Below, one piece after another: positions 45,822-55,094 of a stretch of DNA of 64,000 nucleotides. Under the pieces are notes generated by a model, which made no database searches, had not been told where the DNA came from, and saw only the letters and a program-made list of their open reading frames with translations. The translations under genes were made by a program, and so were the position numbers. Each line of letters begins with the position of its first letter. Within the stretch, counting starts at the first letter, position 1. The stretch comes from Mycobacterium nebraskense (GTDB lineage Bacteria > Actinomycetota > Actinomycetes > Mycobacteriales > Mycobacteriaceae): assembly GCF_002102255.1 (NCBI RefSeq), contig NZ_LQPH01000066.1, positions 62,001-126,000 of the forward strand, in the 5' to 3' direction.

Positions 45822-47429
45822 GCCACCCCCGAAGTCAGTGGGCACCGCTGGCCCACCGGCGTTGGGCGCGGGCGCTGCAACCGGCGCCGGCGTCGGGGCG
45901 ACCGGACCCGGGGCCACGTTGGGCCCGGGTGGCGGCGGCTGGATGGGCACCGGAGCGTTCAGGCCGATGGGCGGCACGATCGGGTTCTCGTCGTAAGCGT
46001 TCGGCGGTCCCGGCGGCGTCTGCAGGTTCGATTGGACGGGGGCGATGTTGGGTCCTCCCATGAGCTCGGACAGCGAGTCCGGGGTCATCAAACCCGCGGT
46101 GATCGGCCCGACCTGCTGCCCCTGCATCCCGGGCGCGACGATCCAGCCGGGCTGGGTGTTGCGGTGCGACGTCGGGGTGTCCGGGACCCAGATGCCGGGG
46201 ACGGTGGTGTCCTTGTATCCGTTGGGCGGGTGCAGCCGGTCTTCGGAGTAGGCCACTTCCTTGGGCAGGGTCTCGGCGGTGCTGAACAGGTTCGCGCCGA
46301 ACGGCAGGTAGTTGAACTTGATGGCATCGAGGATCGGCGCCAGGTATTGCGCGCACAGTTCAGCCGACTCTTGGTACCCGAGCCGGCTACCCGCCTGGAT
46401 CGAGCTGCAGATGAACTGCATCGGGTTGGCGAAGTTCGTGATCGCCGGGATGGCGACCACCGACCCGTGCGACGGGTGGTAGATCTGGTTGATGTTCGCC
46501 GCGGCCGTCGGAAGGACGTGCAGCGCGGTCTCCAGCCCGTTCAACGGATCCGGCTGCAGGATCGTGTTGGTCACGGTGGCCAGGTTGTTGATGTCGTAGG
46601 TCAGCACTTCGCGGTTCTTGTTCAAGAAGGGGCGCACGGTGGACAGCAGACCGTCGAACTGCTCGATCGCGTTCGAAAGGTCGCTGTCGTTGTGCGCGAG
46701 CCGCGTGGTGAATTCCGCCAGGTTCTGGTTCAGCGCGACGAACTGCTGGTCGTCCTTGTGCAGCGCGTTGACGAACAGCGCCAGGCTCTTCACGACCGCG
46801 AAGAAGTCGCCGCGGCCCTCGTTGAGCGCGGTCAACGCCTGCGACAGGTTGCTCAGCGTCGTGTTGAACTCCTTGCCCTTGCCGGCCAGCCCATTGGCGT
46901 AGGACTCGATGACCTCACCGAACGGGCCCGTCGGCTGCTCGGGCGTGGGGCCCAGCTTGGAGATGATGTTGGTGATGCTGTTGCGCAGCTGGTCCCACTC
47001 CACCGGGACCTGGGTGCGCTCCTCGGGGATCACGGCGTTGTCGGCCAGCACCGGGCCGCCCTTATAGGGCGGCTCCAACTGGATGGCCCGCGACGCCACC
47101 AGCGTCGGGTTCAGGATCACCGCGTTGGCGTTGGCGGGAACCCGGTACTTGTTCTCGTAATGGAAGGTGACCTTCATCTTGTCGCCGGCCGGCTCGATCT
47201 TGTCGATCGCGCCCACCCGCAACCCCATGATCTGGACCTTGTCCCCCGGGTAGAGCGCGTTGGCCGCCGGGAAATAGGCCACCACCGTGTTGTTGGTCAG
47301 CTTCTCGTAGAGGCGCCAGCCGACGAACCCGACGACGAGGGCGAGCACGATCACCAGCGACCCGAGGATCACGGTCGCCCGGGTCATCTTCGGCAGCCGG
47401 ATGTTGCGGATATCAAAGGCGGTGCTCAA
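45816..47429 (-). CDS. mce1D: Mce1 substrate-binding protein Mce1D
   Basis: A 537-residue MCE subunit of the Mce1 importer: N-terminal anchor helix (about 14-38), MCE domain (about 45-125, NALYPGDKVQIMGLRVGAIDKI), a coiled helical barrel region and a very Pro-rich C-terminus (about 430-537). ATG 47429 overlaps mce1C by four bases. Its TGA lies inside the MIRU-like repeat start. Length is near the recalled 530 residues of Rv0172. Confidence 0.95.
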   Translation of the reverse strand: MSTAFDIRNIRLPKMTRATVILGSLVIVLALVVGFVGWRLYEKLTNNTVVAYFPAANALYPGDKVQIMGLRVGAIDKIEPAGDKMKVTFHYENKYRVPANANAVILNPTLVASRAIQLEPPYKGGPVLADNAVIPEERTQVPVEWDQLRNSITNIISKLGPTPEQPTGPFGEVIESYANGLAGKGKEFNTTLSNLSQALTALNEGRGDFFAVVKSLALFVNALHKDDQQFVALNQNLAEFTTRLAHNDSDLSNAIEQFDGLLSTVRPFLNKNREVLTYDINNLATVTNTILQPDPLNGLETALHVLPTAAANINQIYHPSHGSVVAIPAITNFANPMQFICSSIQAGSRLGYQESAELCAQYLAPILDAIKFNYLPFGANLFSTAETLPKEVAYSEDRLHPPNGYKDTTVPGIWVPDTPTSHRNTQPGWIVAPGMQGQQVGPITAGLMTPDSLSELMGGPNIAPVQSNLQTPPGPPNAYDENPIVPPIGLNAPVPIQPPPPGPNVAPGPVAPTPAPVAAPAPNAGGPAVPTDFGGGQ

Positions 47430-49018
47430 TTCTGGCTACCTCCCCCGGCAGCGCCGCTGCCTCCCGATCCGCCCGGGTTGATGAACGGCGCCGGCAGTTG
47501 TTCGCCAGGTCCGGGTGGCGCCACCGGTCCCGGCGGGAACCCGGGCGCGAATGTCGACGGCGGTGGCGTCGGTCCGGCCGGCGCCAGGTTCTCGGTGCGC
47601 GCGCCCGGCGGTGCCTGCGCCGGCAGCGGCACGGGTGTGCCGGGAACGTCCGGGGTCGGGTCGCCCGGCCGTCCCGCGATCGGGATGCCCGGCGTCGGCG
47701 GCAGACCGCCCGGGTTCGGCGGCGAGGTCATCACGTCGACCGGCGCCGGGAAGCCCGGGCCGCCGAACGGTCCGATGCCCCCACCGGCACACGGCAGCGG
47801 ATTCCACGGCCGCGGCAGGCCCTCGTCACCGACGGTGACGTTGCCGCCCGGGTTGGCCGGGGTGTAGGAGCACGGCGATCCCGGCGGAACGGCCGGCCCC
47901 GGGTGCTCCGGCGTGCCCTCGAGCACCGGGGGCGCCGGCGGCGGTGCGCCGTTGGGGAAGCGGGTGCCGTTGGGGTCGGGCCACCGGAATTCGGGCAGCC
48001 CGGCGCTACGCCAGAAGTTCTCCGGATCGATGCCGCGCTTCTTGAAGGCGGCGTCCACCCACGGCTGAATGATCTGGTAGAGCGCGAGGTTGTGCAGGAC
48101 CACCTTGAAGAACGGTCCCGACGCGATGGCCTCGTTCAACGACGGCAGGAACTTGCCGACCTCGGTGAGCCCCGCGGCGACGTCGTCTTTGCGTTCCTTC
48201 AAGATGTCGCTGACCGTGCGCAACTGTTCGAGCACGTGGTTCAGGTTCGGGTTGTCGTTGATGAAGCCCTTGACCTGTTCGGAGAAGGCGGCGACGTTCG
48301 CCAGCAACGCGTTGATGGCCTGGCCGCGTTCGTTGAAGGCGGCCAGTAGCGTCTTCGTGTTGACCAGCAGGCGGTCGACCTGTTCGCTGCGGTCACCGAG
48401 GACGCTGGCCACCTGGTTGGCCTGGGCGAGCAGATGCTTGACCTGCTCGTCGCGCTTGCCGATCGTGTCGGAGAACTTGGCGACGCCGTCCAGCGCCGCG
48501 CTCAAGTGTGGGTAGGTCTGGTCGATGGTCTGCGACAACACGTGCAGCGATTCCTTGACGGTGTCGATGTTCCAGCCCTGAGCGGCCTTGGTGACGTCGA
48601 AGAACGCGTCGTAGATCTGGTAGGGAGTCGTGCTCTGTCCAATCGGCAGGGTCGCCCCGGGCCGCAGCGGCTGGGCGCCCCTGGCCTCGACGTCCAGGAT
48701 CTTCTTACCGAGGATGGTGTCGGTCTTGATCGCCAGCCGGCTCTCGGTACCGATGGAGGCGGTGCCGATCGAGAACTTCAGCCGAATGTGGTCGCCGTCG
48801 ATCTCCAGGCCCTCCACCTTGCCGACGTCCACGCCGGCGATGCGCACCTTGTCACCCGAGCTGATGCCGCCGGTGTCGGTGAACTGCCCGTAGTAGCTGG
48901 GCTTGGCGAACAGTATCGGGACACTGGTGAAGCTCTGGCCCACGCCAAGAACCAGCAGCAGGACGAGGATGCCCATCAGCCCGATGCGAACCCGGTTGGG
49001 TGGTTCCAGTGTTCTCAT
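47426..49018 (-). CDS. mce1C: Mce1 substrate-binding protein Mce1C
   Basis: A 530-residue MCE subunit with an anchor helix (about 10-32), MCE domain (about 38-120, TGGISSGDKVRIAGVDVGKV), a helical barrel segment and a long Pro/Gly-rich C-terminus (from about 345). ATG 49018 is chosen because it forms an ATGA overlap with the mce1B stop; GTG 49030 would add four residues. The C-terminus overlaps the mce1D start. Confidence 0.95.
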   Translation of the reverse strand: MRTLEPPNRVRIGLMGILVLLLVLGVGQSFTSVPILFAKPSYYGQFTDTGGISSGDKVRIAGVDVGKVEGLEIDGDHIRLKFSIGTASIGTESRLAIKTDTILGKKILDVEARGAQPLRPGATLPIGQSTTPYQIYDAFFDVTKAAQGWNIDTVKESLHVLSQTIDQTYPHLSAALDGVAKFSDTIGKRDEQVKHLLAQANQVASVLGDRSEQVDRLLVNTKTLLAAFNERGQAINALLANVAAFSEQVKGFINDNPNLNHVLEQLRTVSDILKERKDDVAAGLTEVGKFLPSLNEAIASGPFFKVVLHNLALYQIIQPWVDAAFKKRGIDPENFWRSAGLPEFRWPDPNGTRFPNGAPPPAPPVLEGTPEHPGPAVPPGSPCSYTPANPGGNVTVGDEGLPRPWNPLPCAGGGIGPFGGPGFPAPVDVMTSPPNPGGLPPTPGIPIAGRPGDPTPDVPGTPVPLPAQAPPGARTENLAPAGPTPPPSTFAPGFPPGPVAPPGPGEQLPAPFINPGGSGGSGAAGGGSQN

Positions 49019-50055
49019 TGCGGCGTGCACCTACCCGTCGGCTGCTGGAATAGCCGGACCGTGCGGACCGGGCCGCCGGCCTGCAGCCCGTTGATCTTGA
49101 GCGTGATGTCACAGGCGTAGAAGTTCACGAAGTCGCCGTAGGAGCCGATCGCGCGCCCGATCATGTTCAACGCGGTGGGCACCCTCTTGAGGTAGTCGTT
49201 CAGCCCGTCGCGCTGGTCGATGAGCGGCTGCTGGATCGCATCCAGGTAGTTGAGGGTCTTGTGTAGCAGCCCGCGGTCCTCGGCGAGCAGGTCGGCAACA
49301 GTCCCGGCCGCGTTGCTGATGTGCGCCGTCCCGCCCGCCAGCTGGTCACCGTGGTCCTTCAGCCCGGTGATGAGCACCTCGAGGTTGTTGACCGTCTGGT
49401 CGAACTGCTGGCGGTGCCGAACCGTGGTGTCCAGGACGATGTTCAGGTTCTTGATGACCTCGCCGATCGCTTGGTCGCGCTCACCGAGCTGCGTGGTCAG
49501 CTGCGCGGTCTGATCGAGGATGTCGTTGATGGTGCCGCCCTGGCCCTGGAACACGGTGATGAGAGCCGTCGCGATGGTGTTCACCTTCTGCGGGTCCAGC
49601 GCTCGGAACAGCGGCTTGAAACCACCGATCAGGGCGTCGAGGTCGAGCGCCGGCGTGGTTCGCGACTGCGGGATGAAACCGCCCGGCAGGAGGACCTTCT
49701 CGGCGCCCTCGCCTTCGCCGCGCTTGAGCTCCAGGTAGCGGTTACCGATCAGGTCGAGGTAACGGATCTGCGCCGTCGTCGACTGGTACAGCGGCACCGA
49801 GCGGTCGACGGCGAACTCCACCCGCGCCCGCTTGCCGCCGTCGACCAGTTTCACCGAACTGACCTTGCCGATCTCCACCCCCGAGGCGCGGACGAATTGC
49901 CCGGCCCGCAGTCCGCTGACGTTGGTGAACTCCGCCGAGTATGCGTTCGTGCGGTCAAAGCGCATCTGACCGAATACGACGACGATCATCACAGTGAAGA
50001 CCAGCAGCACCAACGAGAAGATGCTGAGCCTGACGATGGTTCCGGTGATTTTCAT
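49015..50055 (-). CDS. mce1B: Mce1 substrate-binding protein Mce1B
   Basis: A 346-residue MCE subunit, the same length as recalled for Rv0170. It has an N-terminal anchor helix (about 8-30), MCE domain (about 38-118, VSGLRAGQFVRASGVEIGKV) and helical region, and lacks the Pro-rich tail of its paralogues. It overlaps mce1A and mce1C by four bases each. Confidence 0.96.
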   Translation of the reverse strand: MKITGTIVRLSIFSLVLLVFTVMIVVVFGQMRFDRTNAYSAEFTNVSGLRAGQFVRASGVEIGKVSSVKLVDGGKRARVEFAVDRSVPLYQSTTAQIRYLDLIGNRYLELKRGEGEGAEKVLLPGGFIPQSRTTPALDLDALIGGFKPLFRALDPQKVNTIATALITVFQGQGGTINDILDQTAQLTTQLGERDQAIGEVIKNLNIVLDTTVRHRQQFDQTVNNLEVLITGLKDHGDQLAGGTAHISNAAGTVADLLAEDRGLLHKTLNYLDAIQQPLIDQRDGLNDYLKRVPTALNMIGRAIGSYGDFVNFYACDITLKINGLQAGGPVRTVRLFQQPTGRCTPQ

Positions 50056-51353
50056 GGGTTGATCGTGTTATCCCCTACTTGGCGGCCCCAGACGTACTCG
50101 ATCGCGTAGGGGGATCCGGTGTCGAGGTGGTTATACGGCGCGAGGCTGTTGCCGCTGTCTATCACCAATTCGGGCGCGGGCCACAGGTCGTGGGTGATCT
50201 GCTGCCAGCAACCCGGGGCACCCCCCGGACCGCCGCGCGCATTCACCCGCGGCAGGTTTTCCGGGTAGGTGTACGGGTTCGGTGCGCCGCCGACGAGCCC
50301 GGCGAGCCCGCCGACGAGTGACGCGAGGGTGGGCACCGCGGCCACCGGATTCAGCACAAGACCCAACCCGGACAGCGCCTCGGTGTGGGCGTTCAGCGAG
50401 TAGCCGTTGCCGCCCAGGAACGAGGACGCCTTGGGCTCGATGTCGTGGTAGTTGCGCACCGTGCAGAAGAGCTCCGGGCTGTAGGTATCCAGCAGCTGGG
50501 CCGAGGGCACCAGGTCCTGGGCGCCGCGCGCCAAATACGGGCCACCGCGTTCGAAGATGTCCGCGCCGGTGTTGCCGAACCCGGCCGCCGACAACAACGC
50601 CTGGTCCAGATCCTTCTGCTGCGCGTTGATGGTGCGCGAGGTGATCACCGCGTTGTTGAGGAAGTCCAGCAGGTCCGGCGCCGCGTTGGCGTAGGTGTCG
50701 CCCAACCCGGCGAGCTGCTGAATGTCGTGACGCGCCTGCGGCATCTGCGGATTGACGTCATCGAGGATCGCGTTGGCGTTCACCACCGACTGCCCGAACC
50801 GGTCGCCCAATCCGGTCAGCGCCTGGGCGGCCGCGCTCAGCGTCAGGTTGAGCTTGACCGGATCCACCTTCTCCGCGATCGAGGTGACCGTCTGGAACAG
50901 CGTGTTGATCTCCGTGGTCACCGTCCGCGCGTCGATCACCGTGTGCGTGCTGAGCTTCTGCGGTGACGGGTTCTTCGGCGTCGTCAACGACACGTACTTA
51001 CCGCCGAACACGGTGGTCGCCTTGATGTCGGCGTTCACGTTGGCCGGGATCAACGACAGATACCGGGGGTAGACGTCCAGGGTGAACTTGGCGGCCGGCT
51101 TGCCGTCGCGCACCACCTCGGAGATGTTGGCCACCCGGCCGATCTCCACCCCGTTGTAGGTCACCTTCGAGCCCGGATCCATCACCAGCCCGGCCCGCGA
51201 CGCCAGCATTGTCAACTTGGTCTTGGGAGTGAAGTCGCCCCGGAACTGACCGTAGATCAGAACCACGGCCACTATGGCGATGATCAACGACGCGATGCCG
51301 GCCAGCTTGTACGGCGGGTTCCGGGGGGCGTTGATTTTCACTGGCGATGTCAT
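50052..51353 (-). CDS. mce1A: Mce1 substrate-binding protein Mce1A
   Basis: A 433-residue MCE subunit, the founding 'mammalian cell entry' protein. It has an anchor helix (about 17-38), MCE domain (about 45-130, GLVMDPGSKVTYNGVEIGRV), helical region and a conserved C-terminus ending AIEYVWGRQVGDNTINP as in M. tuberculosis. It is about 20 residues shorter than the M. tuberculosis protein because of a shorter hydrophobic stretch before the NPYTYPENLPRVN motif. ATG 51353 follows the yrbE1B stop by 5 bp without a strong ribosome binding site, suggesting coupled translation. Confidence 0.95.
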   Translation of the reverse strand: MTSPVKINAPRNPPYKLAGIASLIIAIVAVVLIYGQFRGDFTPKTKLTMLASRAGLVMDPGSKVTYNGVEIGRVANISEVVRDGKPAAKFTLDVYPRYLSLIPANVNADIKATTVFGGKYVSLTTPKNPSPQKLSTHTVIDARTVTTEINTLFQTVTSIAEKVDPVKLNLTLSAAAQALTGLGDRFGQSVVNANAILDDVNPQMPQARHDIQQLAGLGDTYANAAPDLLDFLNNAVITSRTINAQQKDLDQALLSAAGFGNTGADIFERGGPYLARGAQDLVPSAQLLDTYSPELFCTVRNYHDIEPKASSFLGGNGYSLNAHTEALSGLGLVLNPVAAVPTLASLVGGLAGLVGGAPNPYTYPENLPRVNARGGPGGAPGCWQQITHDLWPAPELVIDSGNSLAPYNHLDTGSPYAIEYVWGRQVGDNTINP

Positions 51354-51358
51354 GGCGG

Positions 51359-52228
51359 CTACACCGTGAGCGCGAAGTTGGGGTTGACGCCATAGAGCGC
51401 CAACGCGGCGGCCAGAACGACGACCTGCACCGACACCAGCGAGAAACGCATCGATCGGCCGACGGCTTCCCCGACGCCGACGGGTCCGCCGCGGGCGTTG
51501 TATCCGTAGAAGCAGTGGGTGATCATCACGACCGCCGTGATGATGATGGCCTCGAGGAATGACCAGAACACGTCGTCGGGACGCAGGAACGTCCGGAAGT
51601 AGTGCTCGTAGGTGCCGTTGGATTGCCCGTAGAGCACGGTGGTGGTGATCTGCGGGGACAGGAACGACATGATCATGGCCAGCGCGTAGAGCGGGATGAT
51701 GACGACCAGGCCGGCCATGATCCGGGTGGTCGCCAGGTATGAGATCGACTTGATGCCCATCACTTCCAGGGCGTCGATCTCTTCGCTGATGCGCATGGCG
51801 CCCAGCTCCGCGGTCGCGCCGGCGCCGACGGTGGCGGCCATGGCGATACCGGTGACGACCGGGGCGGCGATGCGCACGTTGATCAGTGCGGCGAAGAAAC
51901 CGGTGAACGCCTCGACGCCGATGTTGCCCAGCGAGGCGAACCCCTGGATGGCGACCAGGGAGCTACCGGACAGGGTGACGAAGCCGACGATGGCGACCGT
52001 GCCGCCGATGACCGCCATTGCGCCGGTGCCCATCCCGATCTGGGCGATCAGCCGCAGGGTCTCCTTGCGGTAGTTGCGCAGGGCGTGCGGGATCTGCCCG
52101 ACGGCCACCGCCCCGAACCAGGCCATCTGGCCGATGTCGTCGAGGCCGCGGCCCGCGGCCCCGCCGTAGCGGTTGACGTTTTCGGCTGCCCGGGGGAAGC
52201 GGGCACGGAATACGGCAGCGGTTGACAT
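51359..52228 (-). CDS. yrbE1B: Mce1 permease YrbE1B
   Basis: A 289-residue MlaE-family permease with about five to six helices and the MlaE/YrbE signature region around GAGATAELGAMRISEEIDAL (EExDAL motif, near residue 145), which contacts the MceG ATPase. Together with YrbE1A it forms the membrane channel of the Mce1 importer. Length equals the recalled M. tuberculosis protein. It lies 1 bp downstream of yrbE1A. Confidence 0.95.
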   Translation of the reverse strand: MSTAAVFRARFPRAAENVNRYGGAAGRGLDDIGQMAWFGAVAVGQIPHALRNYRKETLRLIAQIGMGTGAMAVIGGTVAIVGFVTLSGSSLVAIQGFASLGNIGVEAFTGFFAALINVRIAAPVVTGIAMAATVGAGATAELGAMRISEEIDALEVMGIKSISYLATTRIMAGLVVIIPLYALAMIMSFLSPQITTTVLYGQSNGTYEHYFRTFLRPDDVFWSFLEAIIITAVVMITHCFYGYNARGGPVGVGEAVGRSMRFSLVSVQVVVLAAALALYGVNPNFALTV

Positions 52229-52229
52229 G

Positions 52230-53045
52230 TCAGTGGCCCGTTCCGAATCGCACGCCGATGGTCGTCAGCACCACGTTGACCGCGTACAGCGCGACGACGC
52301 AGAGCACGACGGTCTCGTTGACGGCGGTGCCGAGCCCCTTGGAGCCGCCGCGCACGGTCAGCCCGCGGAAGCAGCCGACGAGCCCGGCGATGAGGCCGAA
52401 TATCGCGGCCTTGACGGTGGCGATGACCACCTCGGGCAGGCCGGTGATCGTGGTCAGGGTGGCGAGGTAGGCGCCGCCGGAGACGTTTTGCAGGTAGACA
52501 CCGAACAGGTAGCCGCCGACCAGGCCGACGGTGATCACCAGGCCGTTGAGCAGAGTGGCGACCAGCGTCGCGGCGATCACGCGGGGGACCACCAGCCGGT
52601 GGATGGGGTCGATGCCGAGCACCTCCATCGCGTCGATCTCCTCGCGGATGGTGCGGGCACCGAGGTCCGCGCAGATCGCTGTCGACCCGGCGCCGGCCAC
52701 CACCAGCACCGTGGTGAGCGGCCCGAGCTGGGTGACGGCACCGATCGCCGCGCCGGCGCCGGACAGGTCGGCGGCTCCGAACTGGGCCAGCAGCACGTTG
52801 AGCGTGAAGATCAGCAGGACGGTCAGCGGGATCGACACCATGATGGTCGGCAGGAAGGCCACCCTCATGATGAACCAGCACTGCAGGACGAATTCGCGCC
52901 ATTGGAACGGCCAGCGGAACAGTGCTTTTCCGGTGAGGACGCACATCCGGAAGAATCCCCCGATGAGCGTCAGCGGGGTCTGCAGTTGGTCGCGCAGGTA
53001 ACCGGCCAAGTAGGGACCCTGTCGACTCGTCGACGTCGAAGTCAC
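52230..53045 (-). CDS. yrbE1A: Mce1 permease YrbE1A
   Basis: A 271-residue MlaE-family permease with a hydrophilic N-terminus, five to six helices and the coupling motif GARTIREEIDAMEVLGIDP (near residues 130-148). It pairs with YrbE1B. It is separated from fadD5 by a 248-bp gap with a dyad and hairpins, so it may also have its own promoter. Confidence 0.95.
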   Translation of the reverse strand: MTSTSTSRQGPYLAGYLRDQLQTPLTLIGGFFRMCVLTGKALFRWPFQWREFVLQCWFIMRVAFLPTIMVSIPLTVLLIFTLNVLLAQFGAADLSGAGAAIGAVTQLGPLTTVLVVAGAGSTAICADLGARTIREEIDAMEVLGIDPIHRLVVPRVIAATLVATLLNGLVITVGLVGGYLFGVYLQNVSGGAYLATLTTITGLPEVVIATVKAAIFGLIAGLVGCFRGLTVRGGSKGLGTAVNETVVLCVVALYAVNVVLTTIGVRFGTGH

Positions 53046-53293
53046 CGCTGCCCCCTCCGGCCGATACCGCGAGCCTCTGGGCGCCGCGGCGGATCGTGTA
53101 GCACGCCTCGCCCCCTCGCCGCTATGCGGCCGGGGGTGCCCCCACCTTGCCGCGACCCAACGTGTGTGACCATCGGCTCCCTACTGGCAAGTAGTAACGG
53201 AGACCACAGGAATGTACCCGATGGCCTTGCACGTGTGAACTGCATCCGCACAATTAACCCTTCGTCAACAACGAGCAAACGTTACAGTTTCCG
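53046..53293 (-). promoter_or_regulatory. fadD5-yrbE1A intergenic region with dyad and hairpins
   Basis: A 248-bp gap inside the mce1 operon. It contains the dyad CTACTGGCAAGTAG at 53181-53194 (5-bp arms, TetR-operator-like). It also has a hairpin with GCCGC arms at 53118-53130, directly followed by a G5/C5 hairpin at 53132-53143. An intergenic promoter has been reported at this place in M. tuberculosis (known from memory), so the region may uncouple yrbE1A-mce1F expression from fadD5. Confidence 0.55.
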
Positions 53294-54934
53294 TCAGCTT
53301 TCCTCTCTGCCCGTAAAACCTCTTGTCGTGGAACGGTTTTCGTCGATATTTGCGACTCCGTAACGGATCCGCAGTTCAGTCTTGAGCACCTTGCCCGCGG
53401 GATTGCGAGGCAACGCGTCCACGATCTCGAGCGCCTTCGGATGCTTGTACCGCGCGAGCCGCTCGGTCAGAAATTCCTCCAACTCGTCGAGCAGCAGCTG
53501 GTCGCCGGCGACGGCCGCCACCGCTATCGGCACCTCGCCCCACTTGTCGTGGGAACGCCCGATGACCGCGACTTCGACAATGCTGGGATGGCTGGCCAGC
53601 ACGTTTTCCACCTCGGCGCAGTAGATGTTCTCCCCGCCGGAGATGATCATGTCTTTCTTGCGATCCACCACCCAGACGTAGCCGTCGGCGTCCATGCGGA
53701 CGAGGTCTCCGGAATGGAACCAACCGCCCGCGAACGCCTCCGCGGTCGCCTCCGGGTTGTTCCAGTAGCCGCTCATCAAAGTTGGTGCGCGATAAACGAT
53801 TTCGCCAACCTCGCCGACGGGTACGTCGTTCATGTTCTCGTCGACCACGCGGGCGGCCACGGTCGGGATCACCTTGCCGACCGATCCACGTTTGCGGATC
53901 GCGTCTTCGCCCAGCAGCATGCAGGTGACCGGCGACATCTCGGTCTGGCCGAACGCGGCGAGGATCTGCGCTCCGGGAAACGTCGCCGACATCTCGCGCA
54001 GCAGCGCGTCCGGTGCCGGCGCGGCCCCCCACGAAATCACCCGCAACCTCAGGTTGCGGGGCCGTGCCTGCTGTTCGGCGCAGACCGCCTGCCACTGCGC
54101 GGGCACCAAGAAGATGCCGGTGACCTTCTCTTCGGCCAGCACGTCGAGCAGTTGTCCCGGCTCGAACGCGCCGAGCGGGTAGATCACGGTGGGGGTGCCG
54201 AGCAGCATCCCGGTCAGCATGTTGCCGATGCCGGCGATGTGAAAGAACGGGACGCCGATGAAGCCGACGTCGCTGTTGATGTCGGCGCCGTTCGTGTACA
54301 GCCCAGTCATGGTTTGGCCGGTCAGGTTGGTATGGGTCAGCACGGCGCCTTTCTGGCGGCCGGTGGTGCCCGAGGTGTACATGATCAACGCCGGGGAATC
54401 GTTCGGGATGTCGACGGGCTCATGCGCAGCGCCGGACTCGTTGATCAGGTCCTCGTAGCCGAGCACGCTGTCGTCGCCTGCGCCGCCGGCCACGATGATC
54501 GTGCCCAGCAGGGCCTCGGCATCGCGGACCCCGGTGGCCACCGGGGCGAGCACCGATTCGGTGATCATCACGCGGGCTTCGCAATCCTGGACCAGGAACG
54601 CGATTTCGGAGGCGGTGAGCCGGAAGTTCAGCGGAACGGCGATGCCGCCGAGCATGTTGACCGCCAGCACCGATTCGACGAATTCGGTGCGGTTGAGCAT
54701 CAGGACCATGACCCGGTCGCTGAAGCCGACTCCCCGACGGCTCAACGCATCGGCCAGCGCCGCCACCCGGTGCCGCAGTTCCCCCCACGTCACGGTCTTC
54801 CCAAGGAACCGTAGCGCCGTCGCGCCCGGCTGCATCAGGGCATGCCGCTCGAGCTGGTTCACCCAGTTCTGCCGCCGGGCCAGATACGGCTGCTCGGTGC
54901 CCTGTGTCAGATGGCTCGCCAATTGCGCGGTCAA
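53294..54934 (-). CDS. fadD5: Fatty acyl-CoA synthetase FadD5
   Basis: A 546-residue acyl-adenylate-forming enzyme that activates fatty acids brought in by Mce1 or released from recycled mycolates. The AMP-binding signature YTSGTTGRQKGAV lies near residue 187. Later motifs are FGQTEMSP, the FHSGDLVRMDADGYVWVVDRKKDMI hinge region, and the catalytic lysine in PRNPAGKVLK (about residue 520). The TTG start at 54934 reproduces the M. tuberculosis N-terminus MTAQLASHLT and follows a GAAGGG site. It is the first gene of the mce1 operon and divergent from mce1R. Confidence 0.95.
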   Translation of the reverse strand: MTAQLASHLTQGTEQPYLARRQNWVNQLERHALMQPGATALRFLGKTVTWGELRHRVAALADALSRRGVGFSDRVMVLMLNRTEFVESVLAVNMLGGIAVPLNFRLTASEIAFLVQDCEARVMITESVLAPVATGVRDAEALLGTIIVAGGAGDDSVLGYEDLINESGAAHEPVDIPNDSPALIMYTSGTTGRQKGAVLTHTNLTGQTMTGLYTNGADINSDVGFIGVPFFHIAGIGNMLTGMLLGTPTVIYPLGAFEPGQLLDVLAEEKVTGIFLVPAQWQAVCAEQQARPRNLRLRVISWGAAPAPDALLREMSATFPGAQILAAFGQTEMSPVTCMLLGEDAIRKRGSVGKVIPTVAARVVDENMNDVPVGEVGEIVYRAPTLMSGYWNNPEATAEAFAGGWFHSGDLVRMDADGYVWVVDRKKDMIISGGENIYCAEVENVLASHPSIVEVAVIGRSHDKWGEVPIAVAAVAGDQLLLDELEEFLTERLARYKHPKALEIVDALPRNPAGKVLKTELRIRYGVANIDENRSTTRGFTGREES

Positions 54935-55094
54935 CCCAACCCTTCCCCTTCACTCGCGCACCGCTTGCGCCACGTTGATATTTGATAAAACATGGTGTTG
55001 TCTGGGTCACATTATGGCCTTAAAGCCCTGATGACAACCCCCGACAAAAGTTTCAGATCAACCCCGCGAAGCCCCGAAAGTCCTGGCAGCCCCC
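54935..55094. promoter_or_regulatory. Divergent fadD5 / mce1R promoter region
   Basis: A 160-bp gap with an AT-rich patch at about 54975-55025, unusual for this window, that should hold the mce1 operon promoter and the Mce1R binding site. No perfect palindrome was found. Confidence 0.55.

Noticed and set aside
46032..47867. 611-codon plus-strand frame opposite mce1C/mce1D
   Set aside because: Shadow of the mce1 genes; composition is repetitive and it crosses the junction of two real genes.
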